The notes: generated by a model from the letters alone, not told the origin. A stretch of DNA of 64,000 bases from Candidatus Thorarchaeota archaeon (GCA_018335335.1 JAGXKG010000001.1:62001-126000), one strand, 5' to 3'. Shown: positions 18,839 to 27,889, counted from the first letter of the stretch. Program-made: numbers and translations.

Positions 18839-19396
18839 CTACTTCAGTTCAGCTCCAAGGCAATCAAAATCGTGTTCTATGAGCGTTCGATACTTAGAAA
18901 AACGTAAAGCAGCTGCAGGATGATATGTCATAAAATAGCGGTAATTAGTCCCATCACAAAATGTACCATGAACATCGGAAACCGTTCTGTAACCAAGCAA
19001 AGAAGAGATTGCAACACCTCCAAGCAAGATAACAATGTCAGGACTGATTAATCTCAGCTGTTGTTCAAGATAGGGAAGGCATGATGCTATTTCTTCATTT
19101 TGTGGTGTTCGGTTATTCGGAGGGCGGCACTTTAGCACAGACGTTATGAAAACATCTTCTCTGTTGCATGGAAGACGGTTTTCTATGAGATCTGTTAGCA
19201 ATTCGCCAGACCTACCGATGAATGGCCTGCCAGTTTCATCCTCTTTTCTTCCAGGAGCTTCACCCACAAAGATGAGCTTCCCGTCTACGCTACCCTCGCC
19301 TGGGACTGCATTTTTGCGGACTTCGTAAAGAGAACACTTTGTACAGGAACGGATTGTTTCATGCAAATCGGCAAGCTTTTTCCTATCAGACATCAT
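18839..19396 (-). CDS. udg: family 4 uracil-DNA glycosylase
   Basis: This enzyme removes uracil from DNA as the first step of base excision repair. Iron-sulfur ligands are C18 and C21 (CTKCSLYE), then a Cys in VLKCRPPNNRTP and one in IASCLPYL. The active-site motif is GEAPGRKEDETGRPFIGRSG, starting near residue 45, and the second motif is MTYHPAAALR near the C-terminus. Length (185) is normal for the thermophile-type family 4 enzymes. It lies between atpA and the small membrane protein in the same direction, 54 bases after atpA. Cotranscription with atpA is likely but unproven; the pairing has no obvious biochemical reason. Confidence 0.95.
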   Translation of the reverse strand: MMSDRKKLADLHETIRSCTKCSLYEVRKNAVPGEGSVDGKLIFVGEAPGRKEDETGRPFIGRSGELLTDLIENRLPCNREDVFITSVLKCRPPNNRTPQNEEIASCLPYLEQQLRLISPDIVILLGGVAISSLLGYRTVSDVHGTFCDGTNYRYFMTYHPAAALRFSKYRTLIEHDFDCLGAELK

Positions 19397-19450
19397 CCAT
19401 TCATATCAGGCTAGAGTAGATAAACACATCACTTGCATTCCCTGCGAATC

Positions 19451-21256
19451 CTAGACAATCTCAGAGAGGTAAGTAGCGGATTCAGAGAATTCTCTAAAGA
19501 GCGTCTTGAATTCTCGCTCCATTTTTTCTTCAATCGAATCCATTACTTCCTCGTAGCTATCCCAAGGAGCAAGCTTCATTCGTGCGATGTTGTCGAGTAC
19601 ACTGAACTCCAATATTCTCCATACACTCACTCCAAGTTTTACAGCCTTGGACATATTCTTGGAAAACTCAATCAGAATCTTGAGCATTCTGTATGTCTTA
19701 CCTATGGGACAGTATGTATCGATTTTGTGAAGAGCACTTTGGGTCAGGAAGTCCTCTTTAATCATGGTAGCTGATTCTAGTATAGCTCGCTCAGATTCGG
19801 GTAAAGCATCAGGCCCAACTAGCTGCACGATTTCTCTAAGCTCTTGATCCTTCTGCAAAATTGCCATCGCTTCTTTCTCCAGCTTTGGCCAATCCGATCC
19901 CAGGTTTTTCTTGTACCAATTCTCAAGGTTCTTTTTATAGATAGAGTAGCTTCTCAAAACATTGATAGCAGGGAAGAACCTTCGTGCAGCGAGGTCTTTG
20001 TCCAAGGCCCAGAACACCTTTACTATTCTCAGTGTGGCCTGTGTTACCGGTTCAGAGAAGTCGCCGCCAGGCGGTGATACAGCACCACATACCGTTATAG
20101 AGCCTTTTCTTTCATCGGAGCCTAGAACTTCAACTTTGCCTCCACGTTCATAGAATTGAGCCAATCGAGAGCCCAAATAGGCAGGATACCCTTCTTCTGA
20201 AGGTAATTGTCCCAACCGCCCTGAGATCTCACGAAGAGCCTCAGCCCAGCGAGAGGTAGAATCAGCCATCAAAGCAACATCATATCCTTGGTCCCGGAAG
20301 TATTCAGCAATTGTTACTCCTACATAAATAGAAGCCTCACGTGCAGCAACAGGCATGTTTGAAGTATTAGCTATAAGCACGGTACGCTCCATCAAGGGCC
20401 GGCCAGTCTGCGGATCTTCAAGTTCAGGCCAATCCTCTAATGCCTCAGTCATCTCATTTCCACGTTCACCGCACCCCACATATACAACAACCTGAGCATC
20501 TACCCACTTGGCAAACTGATGCAGTATGACCGTCTTTCCGGTTCCGAAGCCACCAGGAATGGCTCCTGTACCACCCTTTGCTTGAGGCATGAAAGTATCA
20601 ATGACTCGTTGTCCTGTAATGAGGGGGGCATCGAGTTCTACTCGTTCTTCGAAAGGTCGACCCCGCCTTACTGGCGCCCGTTGCATCATGATGATTTCGT
20701 GTACACCTCCATCATCATCCTGTATCTCACAAATAGGCTCTACAATGGTATATTTCCCTTCCGGAACAATCTTGGTTACTTCACCGCTCTTTCCTACCGG
20801 AACAAGTATCTTAGAAGTAATAATCCCAGTTTCAGGCACCTCGCCAATAACATCGCCCCCCACAACGGTATCCCCCACTTCCACAGTTGGTTTGAAAGCC
20901 CATTCTTTCTCTCGATCAAGGCTTGGTACTGTCAAACCCCTAGAAATGAAATCTCCTGAAGCCTTTCGTAGTTCCGGAAGAGGTCGCTGGATACCATCAT
21001 ATATTGAGCCGAGAAGACCAGGACCCAGCTCGACAGAGAGTGTATCACCGGTTGGTAAAACCGGTTCACCAGGGGCTACACCGCTGGTCTCTTCATAGAC
21101 CTGTACAGTAAATTCATTATCGCCAATCTCAATTACTTCTCCAACTAATTCTTCTTTTCCCACACGCACAACTTCATACATACGCACTAAGGGAATGCCG
21201 CTACATGTGACGACAGGTCCGGAAACTGTTTCAATTTGTCCCGTGTTTCTTGCCAA
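19451..21256 (-). CDS. atpA: A-type ATP synthase subunit A (catalytic)
   Basis: This is the catalytic subunit of the A1A0 ATP synthase. The P-loop is GGFGTGKT, a variant of the usual GPFGSGKT, followed by VILHQFAKW. The long non-homologous insert between the barrel and the P-loop (about residues 115-200) is present, as in all A-type A subunits. [20 protein letters not shown] and the C-terminal helical domain follow. I choose the TTG at MARNTGQIETVSGPVV, nine bases after GGAGG; the TTG two codons earlier is too close. atpF ends 17 bases upstream. No intein is present. The function is certain, and the P-loop variant should not prevent nucleotide binding. Confidence 0.98.
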   Translation of the reverse strand: MARNTGQIETVSGPVVTCSGIPLVRMYEVVRVGKEELVGEVIEIGDNEFTVQVYEETSGVAPGEPVLPTGDTLSVELGPGLLGSIYDGIQRPLPELRKASGDFISRGLTVPSLDREKEWAFKPTVEVGDTVVGGDVIGEVPETGIITSKILVPVGKSGEVTKIVPEGKYTIVEPICEIQDDDGGVHEIIMMQRAPVRRGRPFEERVELDAPLITGQRVIDTFMPQAKGGTGAIPGGFGTGKTVILHQFAKWVDAQVVVYVGCGERGNEMTEALEDWPELEDPQTGRPLMERTVLIANTSNMPVAAREASIYVGVTIAEYFRDQGYDVALMADSTSRWAEALREISGRLGQLPSEEGYPAYLGSRLAQFYERGGKVEVLGSDERKGSITVCGAVSPPGGDFSEPVTQATLRIVKVFWALDKDLAARRFFPAINVLRSYSIYKKNLENWYKKNLGSDWPKLEKEAMAILQKDQELREIVQLVGPDALPESERAILESATMIKEDFLTQSALHKIDTYCPIGKTYRMLKILIEFSKNMSKAVKLGVSVWRILEFSVLDNIARMKLAPWDSYEEVMDSIEEKMEREFKTLFREFSESATYLSEIV

Positions 21257-21273
21257 TATCAACTACCTCCTAG

Positions 21274-21597
21274 TTAGAGTTTAATTTCGATGCCGATTGC
21301 TTTTCGAATAAGCTCCTTGAGCATGGCCTCATAGGCGCCAGTAGCTCCGCTACGGTCTGGAATAAGCAGAATAACAGGAACGGGGGCTTCTGATAATTCC
21401 ATTATTGTATCTTCAACCTCTGTAGTGAGTGGTTCTGTTATCAAAATGAGTCCTATACTGGGATCGCGGAAGTACTCGTGAAGGGCATTCCGCGTTTCTT
21501 GTGGTGATTTAGGGATGGTACACCGTTGAACTCCGGCCATCTTCAGGCCAGTAATCGTATCCCTGTCACCGATAGCCGATATCTCGTCACTTGACAT
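21274..21597 (-). CDS. atpF: A-type ATP synthase subunit F
   Basis: This small central-stalk subunit (107 residues) starts with the Rossmann-like MSSDEISAIGDRDTITGLKM and contains IGLILITEPLTTEVEDTI, both standard for subunit F. It ends with the helical tail EAMLKELIRKAIGIEIKL. I use the ATG at 21597, seven bases after a GGA site, in place of the GTG four codons earlier. It precedes atpA in the usual F-A order of archaeal operons. Upstream in the same direction is pyrI, 105 bases away. The identification is firm. Confidence 0.93.
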   Translation of the reverse strand: MSSDEISAIGDRDTITGLKMAGVQRCTIPKSPQETRNALHEYFRDPSIGLILITEPLTTEVEDTIMELSEAPVPVILLIPDRSGATGAYEAMLKELIRKAIGIEIKL

Positions 21598-21702
21598 ATA
21601 GAATTCCACGCCACAATCGGACTTCAGGCTGTGCTGAGGTAAAATCCTAAAAAAGGGTTTGGAAAGAGTCAGCGGGAGATGGAAGAGTGCTAGAATGCCT
21701 GC

Positions 21703-22191
21703 TTATCGGCGCTCAGTAAACTGTGAAATGATATCGCTTTCTTCGATAAGGGTCCAGCAATAAAGGCATTTCAACCGAGTAGGACAACGCGAAAAAACAT
21801 GATACTTGGGTTGAACGGGTTCTCGTTCTTTATTAGTGATGCAACGACCATTCGGACATTCTACAACATTGGTGATTTTGTCAGGAAGCTCAACACGTGT
21901 CTTCTTCACAACTTCTTCATTCTTAATAACGTTGATAGTTGCATCTGGTGCTACAAGCGCAATCTTCGCTACCTCTTCATCATCCAGTATGCGGTCTTCA
22001 AGTTTGACTAGGTCTTTTCTTCCGATTCGTGAACTGCTGATATTCATCGCAAGTGACATGATGTTTTCTTCTTCACCAGTAATGCCAAGGATGTTGAGTA
22101 CATCAAGTGCATGCCCTGCTGCAATGTGATCAATGACAGTACCAGCGTTGATTTTCACGATTCGGATTTTTTTGCTCCCTTCTTTAGGCAC
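21703..22191 (-). CDS. pyrI: aspartate carbamoyltransferase regulatory subunit
   Basis: PyrI binds nucleotides and regulates the PyrB catalytic trimer in pyrimidine synthesis. The nucleotide-binding domain carries VKINAGTVIDHIAAGHALDV and LNILGITG. The zinc domain has four cysteines in CPNGRC and CPTRLKCLYC. The catalytic subunit is not adjacent, which is unusual, because pyrB and pyrI often sit together. I prefer the GTG preceded by gagga at seven bases, which gives 162 residues, close to the usual 150. An ATG at 22308 would add 39 residues that do not resemble the family and would leave only about 30 bases for divergent promoters with srp54. Confidence 0.93.
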   Translation of the reverse strand: MPKEGSKKIRIVKINAGTVIDHIAAGHALDVLNILGITGEEENIMSLAMNISSSRIGRKDLVKLEDRILDDEEVAKIALVAPDATINVIKNEEVVKKTRVELPDKITNVVECPNGRCITNKEREPVQPKYHVFSRCPTRLKCLYCWTLIEESDIISQFTERR

Positions 22192-22339
22192 TGAGAGTTC
22201 CTCTTTTTGCTCTTTTCCCACTGTACTGTCTTTTAGAGTTTGCCATATTTGTTCTAGAGAATCCAAGGATATGCTCGTGCTGCCATATAGGCGAAGCTTG
22301 ATATTCATATTTTCAAGACTTTAACTTGAGGTGCCCTGT

Positions 22340-23683
22340 TTGGTACTAGAAGGTCTTGGAAAATCACTCAACTCCGCATTGAAGAAGCTCTTTGGTGCCG
22401 GAGTCGTAGATGAGGAGCTAGTGAAGGAGCTCATCAAGGACATCCAGCGGGCCTTGCTTCAAGCTGATGTAGATGTTAACCTTGTGATGGCAATCACCAA
22501 ACGGGTTGAGGAGCAGGCACTCGATGAAGACCTTCCACGTGGTATCTCTAGGCGCGAGCATATAGTACGGGTGGTCTGGGATACGCTCGCTCATTTTCTC
22601 GGCGAAAAACGAGTACCTCTCAGAATTGAGCCCGGACAACCCAATCTCGTCATGCTTGTCGGAATACAGGGTTCAGGGAAGACAACGACAACTGCAAAAC
22701 TGGCTCGATACTTCCAGAAGAGAGGTATCAAATCAGGAGTCATCTGTGCGGATAACTTCCGACCTGGTGCTTACAATCAGCTTAAGCAACTAGCCGAGCA
22801 ATCAAATGTCCCATTCTATGGAGACGAAGATGAAGATAGTGCGGTTAAGCTTGCCAAACGGGGCTACAAGGCCATGAAGCAAGCAGGGGTCGAACTTATC
22901 CTCTTAGATACCTCAGGACGGCATAGGGAAGAAACAGGCCTTATTAAAGAAATGCAAAACATTTCAAAGGCAGTTAAGCCCCAGGAAATCATACTTGTTA
23001 TCGATGGGACGCTTGGACAGCAAGCAGGTTCGCAGGCAGCAGCATTCAATGAAGCAACTGATGTGGGTTCGATTATCGTTACAAAATTGGATGGGAGTGC
23101 AAAGGGAGGTGGAGCACTTTCTGCGGTAGCTGCAACAGATGCTCCAATCAAGTTCATCGGCACCGGCGAAGACTTGGACGCACTTGAACCATTCAAGCCT
23201 ACGAAATTCGTAGGCCGTCTTCTTGGCATGTCAGACATAAAGGGGCTCATTGAGAAAGTACGCGAAGCGCAAATCGAAGTTGATGATGACGCAGCTATGA
23301 GGATGATGAAGGGACAATTCTCCCTGAAAGATATGATGGCTCAGCTGAAACAGCTGAAGAAAATGGGACCAATAGGGAAGGTCATGGAGATGCTAGGTAT
23401 GAAATACAAGCTACCGGACAATGTGGCGGAAATTCAGCAAGAGAATCTCCAGAAATTCGAAGTCATTATGAACTCAATGACCAAAGACGAACTAGAAGAA
23501 CCGGATATCATCAAATCATCCAGAATTGAAAGAATCGCCCAAGGTTCAGGTACCAGCAAGAGAGATGTTCGCGAACTCCTTAAGCAGCATTCGCAAATGC
23601 AGAAAATGATGAAGAAAATGAGTAAATCTCGTCGTGGAAGAAGAGGCGGTATTCCGGGCATGGAAGGACTACCAGGGCTCTAG
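22340..23683 (+). CDS. srp54: signal recognition particle protein SRP54
   Basis: SRP54 binds signal sequences and 7S RNA and delivers ribosomes to the membrane through its GTPase. The N-domain helices come first (VLEGLGKSLNSALKKLFG). The G domain has GIQGSGKTTTTAKLA near residue 105, then DTSGRHREE and TKLDGSAKGGG. The M domain is methionine-rich (MMKGQFSLKDMMAQLKQLKK) and ends in MQKMMKKMSKSRRGRRGG. Length is typical for archaea. The start is placed at a TTG, six bases after GAGGTG; the upstream GTG lies inside that ribosome site. TrmY follows. The function is certain. Confidence 0.97.
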   Translation: MVLEGLGKSLNSALKKLFGAGVVDEELVKELIKDIQRALLQADVDVNLVMAITKRVEEQALDEDLPRGISRREHIVRVVWDTLAHFLGEKRVPLRIEPGQPNLVMLVGIQGSGKTTTTAKLARYFQKRGIKSGVICADNFRPGAYNQLKQLAEQSNVPFYGDEDEDSAVKLAKRGYKAMKQAGVELILLDTSGRHREETGLIKEMQNISKAVKPQEIILVIDGTLGQQAGSQAAAFNEATDVGSIIVTKLDGSAKGGGALSAVAATDAPIKFIGTGEDLDALEPFKPTKFVGRLLGMSDIKGLIEKVREAQIEVDDDAAMRMMKGQFSLKDMMAQLKQLKKMGPIGKVMEMLGMKYKLPDNVAEIQQENLQKFEVIMNSMTKDELEEPDIIKSSRIERIAQGSGTSKRDVRELLKQHSQMQKMMKKMSKSRRGRRGGIPGMEGLPGL

Positions 23684-23719
23684 GCAAGAGCATATGTTTC
23701 TGTTACTTGATGTGATGGC

Positions 23720-24286
23720 ATGAACCGCCGATTCTTAGTTTCGTTCCCGAACTTGGCTATAAACCGCGAAGATGTCAAGAAGGGGATGAATAGACCGGGG
23801 GTAGTAACGGCTTGCCGGTGTGTGAATGTTGGTTTGTTCCTTTCACATGATCTGCGAAGAGACGTTGAGGTTCTCTTGTTGATTGGACCAAAAGAGGATT
23901 TGAGGGTAATAGCATTTCCTGGTGACACACTGAAACGAGTCGCACCCGATGAGAGGTCTGTATCGTTCTTCTTACTCAAAGCACACAAAATCTTGCAGCA
24001 ACTTCAACCAGATTCCTCTGAAACAATGGACAATGGCATGATTGTGAGTAGGACAACATTGGATGAACTATGCGAGTCCAATAATCCAAAAGCAGTCTTC
24101 CTCTCCAGAGACACGACAGCAAGCCATGTCATTGGAGAAAAAATTGAACAGTATGCAGATTATATCTACGAGATTGAGGAGGGTTATTTTGGGTCATTTA
24201 ATCATTCTTCACGAATTATCTTCAGGTCTCCAAATCCGGAACGACTGATACTAGATATGAATATGCAGTGCGATCAGATGAAGTAG
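23720..24286 (+). CDS. trmY: tRNA (pseudouridine54-N1)-methyltransferase
   Basis: TrmY methylates N1 of pseudouridine 54 in the T-loop of archaeal tRNA, giving the base that replaces ribothymidine. It is a SPOUT (knotted) methyltransferase, dimeric. The N-terminus RRFLVSFPNLAINREDVK is distinctive, followed by VLLLIGPKEDLRVIAFPGDT. The C-terminal knot region contains AVFLSRDTTASHVIGEKIEQ and the short GYFGSFNHSS. At 188 residues the length is close to that of known family members. It follows srp54 by 36 bases in the same direction and is followed by a GTPase and a second SPOUT methyltransferase, so the group joins translation and tRNA-modification genes. Assignment is by memory of the family and is fairly sure. 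Confidence 0.87.
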   Translation: MNRRFLVSFPNLAINREDVKKGMNRPGVVTACRCVNVGLFLSHDLRRDVEVLLLIGPKEDLRVIAFPGDTLKRVAPDERSVSFFLLKAHKILQQLQPDSSETMDNGMIVSRTTLDELCESNNPKAVFLSRDTTASHVIGEKIEQYADYIYEIEEGYFGSFNHSSRIIFRSPNPERLILDMNMQCDQMK

Positions 24287-24354
24287 CATTAAGAAATCTT
24301 CATAATGCTAAACCGAGGATTTCTGTTTGATGACAAGAAGCGAGTGTGAACTGA

Positions 24355-25530
24355 GTGCCAACAAATGTCTCGCCTGAATTCGATGCTCAAAGGAAGGTTT
24401 ACGAGGAAGAATCCAACATAGAGCAGAAGATTAAGGAATTAGAGAAGCTAATCTCTCTATTGCCCCGTCACAAAGGCGCAGAAAATATGCGGGGGCATTA
24501 TCGCAGAAAACTTGCCAAGCTAAAGCAAGAACTACAAAAAAGGAGAGAACAAGAGAAACTAAGACGGAGCGGGAGAGCAGAAGAAGGAGCTGTACGAAAG
24601 GAGGGCGCAGGACAAGTATGTCTCCTTGGAATGGCAAATAGTGGGAAATCTAGTATAATAAACGCGGTTACAAACGCTGAATTTGATGTTGCAGATTATC
24701 CCTTTACCACCCCGAAACCAACACCGGCGATGCTCAAGCTCGAAGACATCAACATCCAGCTTGTCGAATTGCCTGGCGTGTTTGAAGGCAGTTATGATTC
24801 CGATATGGGTAGAAAATCATTAGCTGTGGCAAGAAATGCTGATTGTATTGCACTCATCATCGACTTGTCGAGAGATGTTTTAGATCAGATGGGTACAATC
24901 AAACGTGAGCTAGACCGCGCGGGAATACGTCTCAATAGAGAGCCTAGTGCCGTCAGAGTTGAACGGGTAGGAATGGGGGGGCTGCAGGTATATGGGGTTG
25001 ACAAGTTTCACGGGTCCAAAAAAGAGGTCTATGAATATCTCCAGAAACGAAAAATACGTAATATGATAGTTAGATTTCAGAAAGAAGCAATACTGCAAGA
25101 CTTGCGGGATGCACTTGATGCGAGCGTTGCCTATGTTCGGGCGCTCATAATAGCAACCAAGGGCGATGCCCCAGGCTCCGAAGAGCAGTTTGAGAGGCTT
25201 CAAGAATATTATTCTGACAGGTTTGAAATAGTTCCAATATCCGTAATTGAAGAGAAGAACATAAAGAAGATGAATTGGGCATTATATGATAGTCTTGATA
25301 TTCTACGAATCTACACGAAGATTCCTGGAAAGGACAGGGAAGATAAGCCGATAGTTCTCCCAAAGGGATCGAGTGTAGAAGATGCAGCGGAGAAAGTACA
25401 CAAGGAGCTTTTCGTGGAAAGATTTCGTGCTGCAGTTATTATCCGAAATGATGCTAAAGTTCAACGTCGACAGGTTGGCTTGAACTATCCTCTCAACGAT
25501 GGGGATATACTACAGTTAATGCATTCATGA
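24355..25530 (+). CDS. DRG/Obg-type GTPase with TGS domain
   Basis: This GTPase belongs to the DRG group, which works with ribosomes in archaea and eukaryotes. A charged helical leader (about 1-80) precedes the G domain. G1 is GMANSGKSS near residue 97 and the switch region is ADYPFTTPKPTPAM. G3 is ELPG in place of the usual DTPG, and the candidate G4 is ATKGD, not NKxD. A C-terminal TGS domain is indicated by IVLPKGSSVEDAA and VGLNYPLNDGDIL. The start is a GTG; no strong ribosome site precedes it. The next gene begins 18 bases downstream. The family is clear. The unusual G4 makes guanine specificity worth testing. Confidence 0.9.
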   Translation: MPTNVSPEFDAQRKVYEEESNIEQKIKELEKLISLLPRHKGAENMRGHYRRKLAKLKQELQKRREQEKLRRSGRAEEGAVRKEGAGQVCLLGMANSGKSSIINAVTNAEFDVADYPFTTPKPTPAMLKLEDINIQLVELPGVFEGSYDSDMGRKSLAVARNADCIALIIDLSRDVLDQMGTIKRELDRAGIRLNREPSAVRVERVGMGGLQVYGVDKFHGSKKEVYEYLQKRKIRNMIVRFQKEAILQDLRDALDASVAYVRALIIATKGDAPGSEEQFERLQEYYSDRFEIVPISVIEEKNIKKMNWALYDSLDILRIYTKIPGKDREDKPIVLPKGSSVEDAAEKVHKELFVERFRAAVIIRNDAKVQRRQVGLNYPLNDGDILQLMHS

Positions 25531-25548
25531 TTGGGTGGTGCAATTATT

Positions 25549-26283
25549 GTGAGTGAATTCCCCAATATTGTCGTGGTGCTTGTTGAACCGGAGACACCGG
25601 GCAACGTGGGGTTCACCTCTAGAGTACTTGCGAATTTCGGTGTGTCTAATCTTAGGATAGTAGGTGTGGATCCTCGAAAGGATGATGAAGCGCAGATATT
25701 CGCAGTTAACGCAAAAGATGTATTAGAATCAGCACAAATATACGAAACGCTAGATACAGCTCTTGAAGACATCCATGTAGCGTGGGCAGCAACAGCTAGA
25801 ATCGGAAAAAATCACAATGTGACGCGGGCTGCTGTTCCTTTACCCGACATACCGAATCCCGAAATCCTCGATGCCAATGTCGCCTTGGTATTTGGACGGG
25901 AAAGCAATGGTTTGACGAATGATGAAATTTCTCTTTGTGATTTGATATTCACAATTCCAACTTCAGAGGAATACAGTAGTCTGAATCTAAGCCATGCTGT
26001 CGCAGTGACATTGTATCATATTTTCAACAACTATGCTGAAGAAGAACCTCCAGAACCCACTGAAGCAACACCTGCAACCAGACAGCAACGAGAAATCGTT
26101 AACAAGTTCTTTGAAAAAGCAATCGATTGTGCGGACATCCAAGATTATCGGCGGCCGATAGCAAAGCAGGTCTTCCGTAATCTCCTTGGGCGTGCATATA
26201 TGACTGGTCGGGAAGTAGCAACGTTAACCGGAATAATCCGCAAGTTCAAGGAGTTGGCTTGTGGTGATGAGCAGGCAGACTAG
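25549..26283 (+). CDS. trmJ: TrmJ-like SPOUT tRNA/rRNA 2'-O-methyltransferase
   Basis: The N-terminal 160 residues form a SPOUT methyltransferase of the TrmJ/TrmH type. Motifs are EPETPGNVGFTSRVLANFGV, AWAATARIGKN, and the knot with VFGRESNGLTNDEISLCD then SSLNLSHAVAVTLYHI. TrmJ adds a 2'-O-methyl group at position 32 of tRNA. The C-terminal helical part carries a conserved ending (IADQ-like region YRRPIAKQVFRNLLGRAYMT) also seen in archaeal TrmJ. I chose the GTG preceded by ggtggtg at eight bases. The stop overlaps the end of the convergent L10e gene by four bases. The family call is strong; position 32 as target is known for the family. Confidence 0.88.
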   Translation: MSEFPNIVVVLVEPETPGNVGFTSRVLANFGVSNLRIVGVDPRKDDEAQIFAVNAKDVLESAQIYETLDTALEDIHVAWAATARIGKNHNVTRAAVPLPDIPNPEILDANVALVFGRESNGLTNDEISLCDLIFTIPTSEEYSSLNLSHAVAVTLYHIFNNYAEEEPPEPTEATPATRQQREIVNKFFEKAIDCADIQDYRRPIAKQVFRNLLGRAYMTGREVATLTGIIRKFKELACGDEQAD

Positions 26284-26822
26284 TATGTACCATATCCAAG
26301 TTTTCGGCGGAGTTCAGGATCGATTTCATCAAATTCAATCCTACATGAAGGTGGAAGCTTGTATGAGGCCTTATTCAGGGCTTTCCTTGCATCTTTTAGG
26401 CTCTCCCGATTACATCGAACAGTAAGAATTGCCTGATGCCTGTCGACTCTTGCAGCTCTTCCAATAACCTTTCCAAATGCTTTCCGCATACCATCTTGAA
26501 CACGGTCTGCACCTGCTCCCGAAATCATTTTGTTTTCCCTGAGGAAATGGAAAGGCTTGACTCTTACCCGCAGATGGTATTTTGGACGAGTTACATTACG
26601 AAGTAGCCATCTGTTAGCGGCGACACGGGCTGCTTCAAGTGAATGGTGTCGTATCTGGCAGGTCTGAAGAGCCACCAATGATATCTTGATTTCGAAGTCT
26701 CCCTTTGTATTTCCCATGTCAAAACTTGTTATCCTCATGGGTGGTTGTCGATGTATGTACTTTTTGCGAACAAAAGGGGGACGGTCTTGAAGTCTGTAAC
26801 AATGTCCGGGTCGTCTTCCCAT
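26280..26822 (-). CDS. rpl10e: ribosomal protein L10e (uL16)
   Basis: This is the archaeal uL16 protein of the large subunit, near the peptidyl-transferase centre and the tRNA acceptor arms. It opens with MGRRPGHCYRLQDRPPFVRK, a family hallmark. The core LRVRVKPFHFLRENKMISGA-GADRVQDGMRKAFGK is highly conserved. Length (180) is normal. The ribosome site AGGTGA stands six bases before the ATG, and a TATA box lies about 45 bases upstream. It is a single-gene unit between convergent trmJ and the deoxyhypusine synthase gene. Confidence 0.98.
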   Translation of the reverse strand: MGRRPGHCYRLQDRPPFVRKKYIHRQPPMRITSFDMGNTKGDFEIKISLVALQTCQIRHHSLEAARVAANRWLLRNVTRPKYHLRVRVKPFHFLRENKMISGAGADRVQDGMRKAFGKVIGRAARVDRHQAILTVRCNRESLKDARKALNKASYKLPPSCRIEFDEIDPELRRKLGYGTY

Positions 26823-26865
26823 TCTACTTCACCTAGTTATTTGGTCTGAGGACTTGTTCAGCCAA

Positions 26866-26873
26866 CTTATAGC
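26866..26873 (-). promoter_or_regulatory. TATA box of rpl10e
   Basis: On the minus strand the element reads gctataag. It would start transcription near 26842, giving a leader of about 20 bases with an AGGTGA ribosome site. Confidence 0.5.
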
Positions 26874-26971
26874 CGCACACTTTGTGAAGTCAATAAAAGG
26901 ATTGCGGCATGGAGGGTGGAAACTGTTCCAGTTCATGTATGTATGGTAAGCAGCAGAACAGGAAATAGAGC

Positions 26972-27889
26972 CTAATTTAGCAGCGCGGCTATCATAAAAG
27001 GAAAAATGATTGTTGCGTCGCCAATCACCGTCTCAAAAGCACCGGTTTCCTGTACCTTTTCCCACGATACACCTTCTTTAAGTGGTGCACCACCGAGACT
27101 ACCCCCTTCCGGGCGATCCAGAGTTATTTGTATTGCGAGATCCAGCCCACCTCTCAAGATAGTGCTACCCATTGTGAAATGCTTTGTAAGTCCCCCGCCC
27201 AAAATTACTGCACCAGTACGGTTAGCGGACTTCACTAGTTCACCTAAGATTCTCATGTCTTTGACAAAATCTAGTGTGCATGTCTTTGTAGTACTGTATG
27301 TGTACAAATGAAAACCAAGCATGGAATCGATCAAACCAGGTGAAAAGATGGGGACATCTGCTTTTGCCGACTGTAAGACAATGGAGTTTTCATCGTTCAA
27401 AGAAAGCCCGAGTTTGTAGAGAAACTCACTTGGTGAAATATTTCTTCTTTGCTTCTCAGGGAGGCTGTCAAGGAAATCATAGATTTTTCCTTCGAAAAGC
27501 TCGAAATCATCGTCACTAACCGTTATGTCTGCAATGCGACCCAAGCCCCCTTTTCTCAATTCGCCATCAGTTTTTCCACCTGGAACTCTATAGTGGGAAC
27601 CACCGTATGCCTCAATCAAATCATGAACAATGTTGGCGCCACTGGTTACTATAGCATCAACCATGCCATTTTCAACAAGGCGTGTTATGACCAATCGGAG
27701 GCCACCAGGAACCATCGGCCCGGACATCGCTAGGAAAGTGAAACACTGTGAATCATCAACTATCCTCTCCAATATCGCCATAGAACGTCCCAGTCTCCCA
27801 GCACCTAGAACACCAATTTTTCGCATTGAGTGTATGATTTCCTTTGCGGAGGACTCACTCCGGGGATCGATGTGTTCCACCTTATCCAT
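26972..27889 (-). CDS. dys: deoxyhypusine synthase
   Basis: The enzyme transfers the butylamine group of spermidine to one lysine of translation factor aIF5A. NAD-binding segments include VTSGANIVHDLIEAYGGSHY and, downstream, FTMGSTILRGGLDLAIQI. The catalytic lysine is retained in EGVSWEKVQ, corresponding to the SWGK motif of the human enzyme. The GGSLGGAPLKEGVSW block is strongly conserved. I prefer the ATG five bases after ggtga; an earlier ATG would add eight residues. The aIF5A gene and spermidine synthesis genes are not in the window. About 260 bases upstream to the next gene hold no recognised feature. Confidence 0.93.
   Translation of the reverse strand: MDKVEHIDPRSESSAKEIIHSMRKIGVLGAGRLGRSMAILERIVDDSQCFTFLAMSGPMVPGGLRLVITRLVENGMVDAIVTSGANIVHDLIEAYGGSHYRVPGGKTDGELRKGGLGRIADITVSDDDFELFEGKIYDFLDSLPEKQRRNISPSEFLYKLGLSLNDENSIVLQSAKADVPIFSPGLIDSMLGFHLYTYSTTKTCTLDFVKDMRILGELVKSANRTGAVILGGGLTKHFTMGSTILRGGLDLAIQITLDRPEGGSLGGAPLKEGVSWEKVQETGAFETVIGDATIIFPFMIAALLN

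Noticed and set aside
20589-21098. Plus-strand 169-codon open frame inside atpA
   Set aside because: Antisense to the conserved catalytic subunit; no ribosome site and low-complexity composition.
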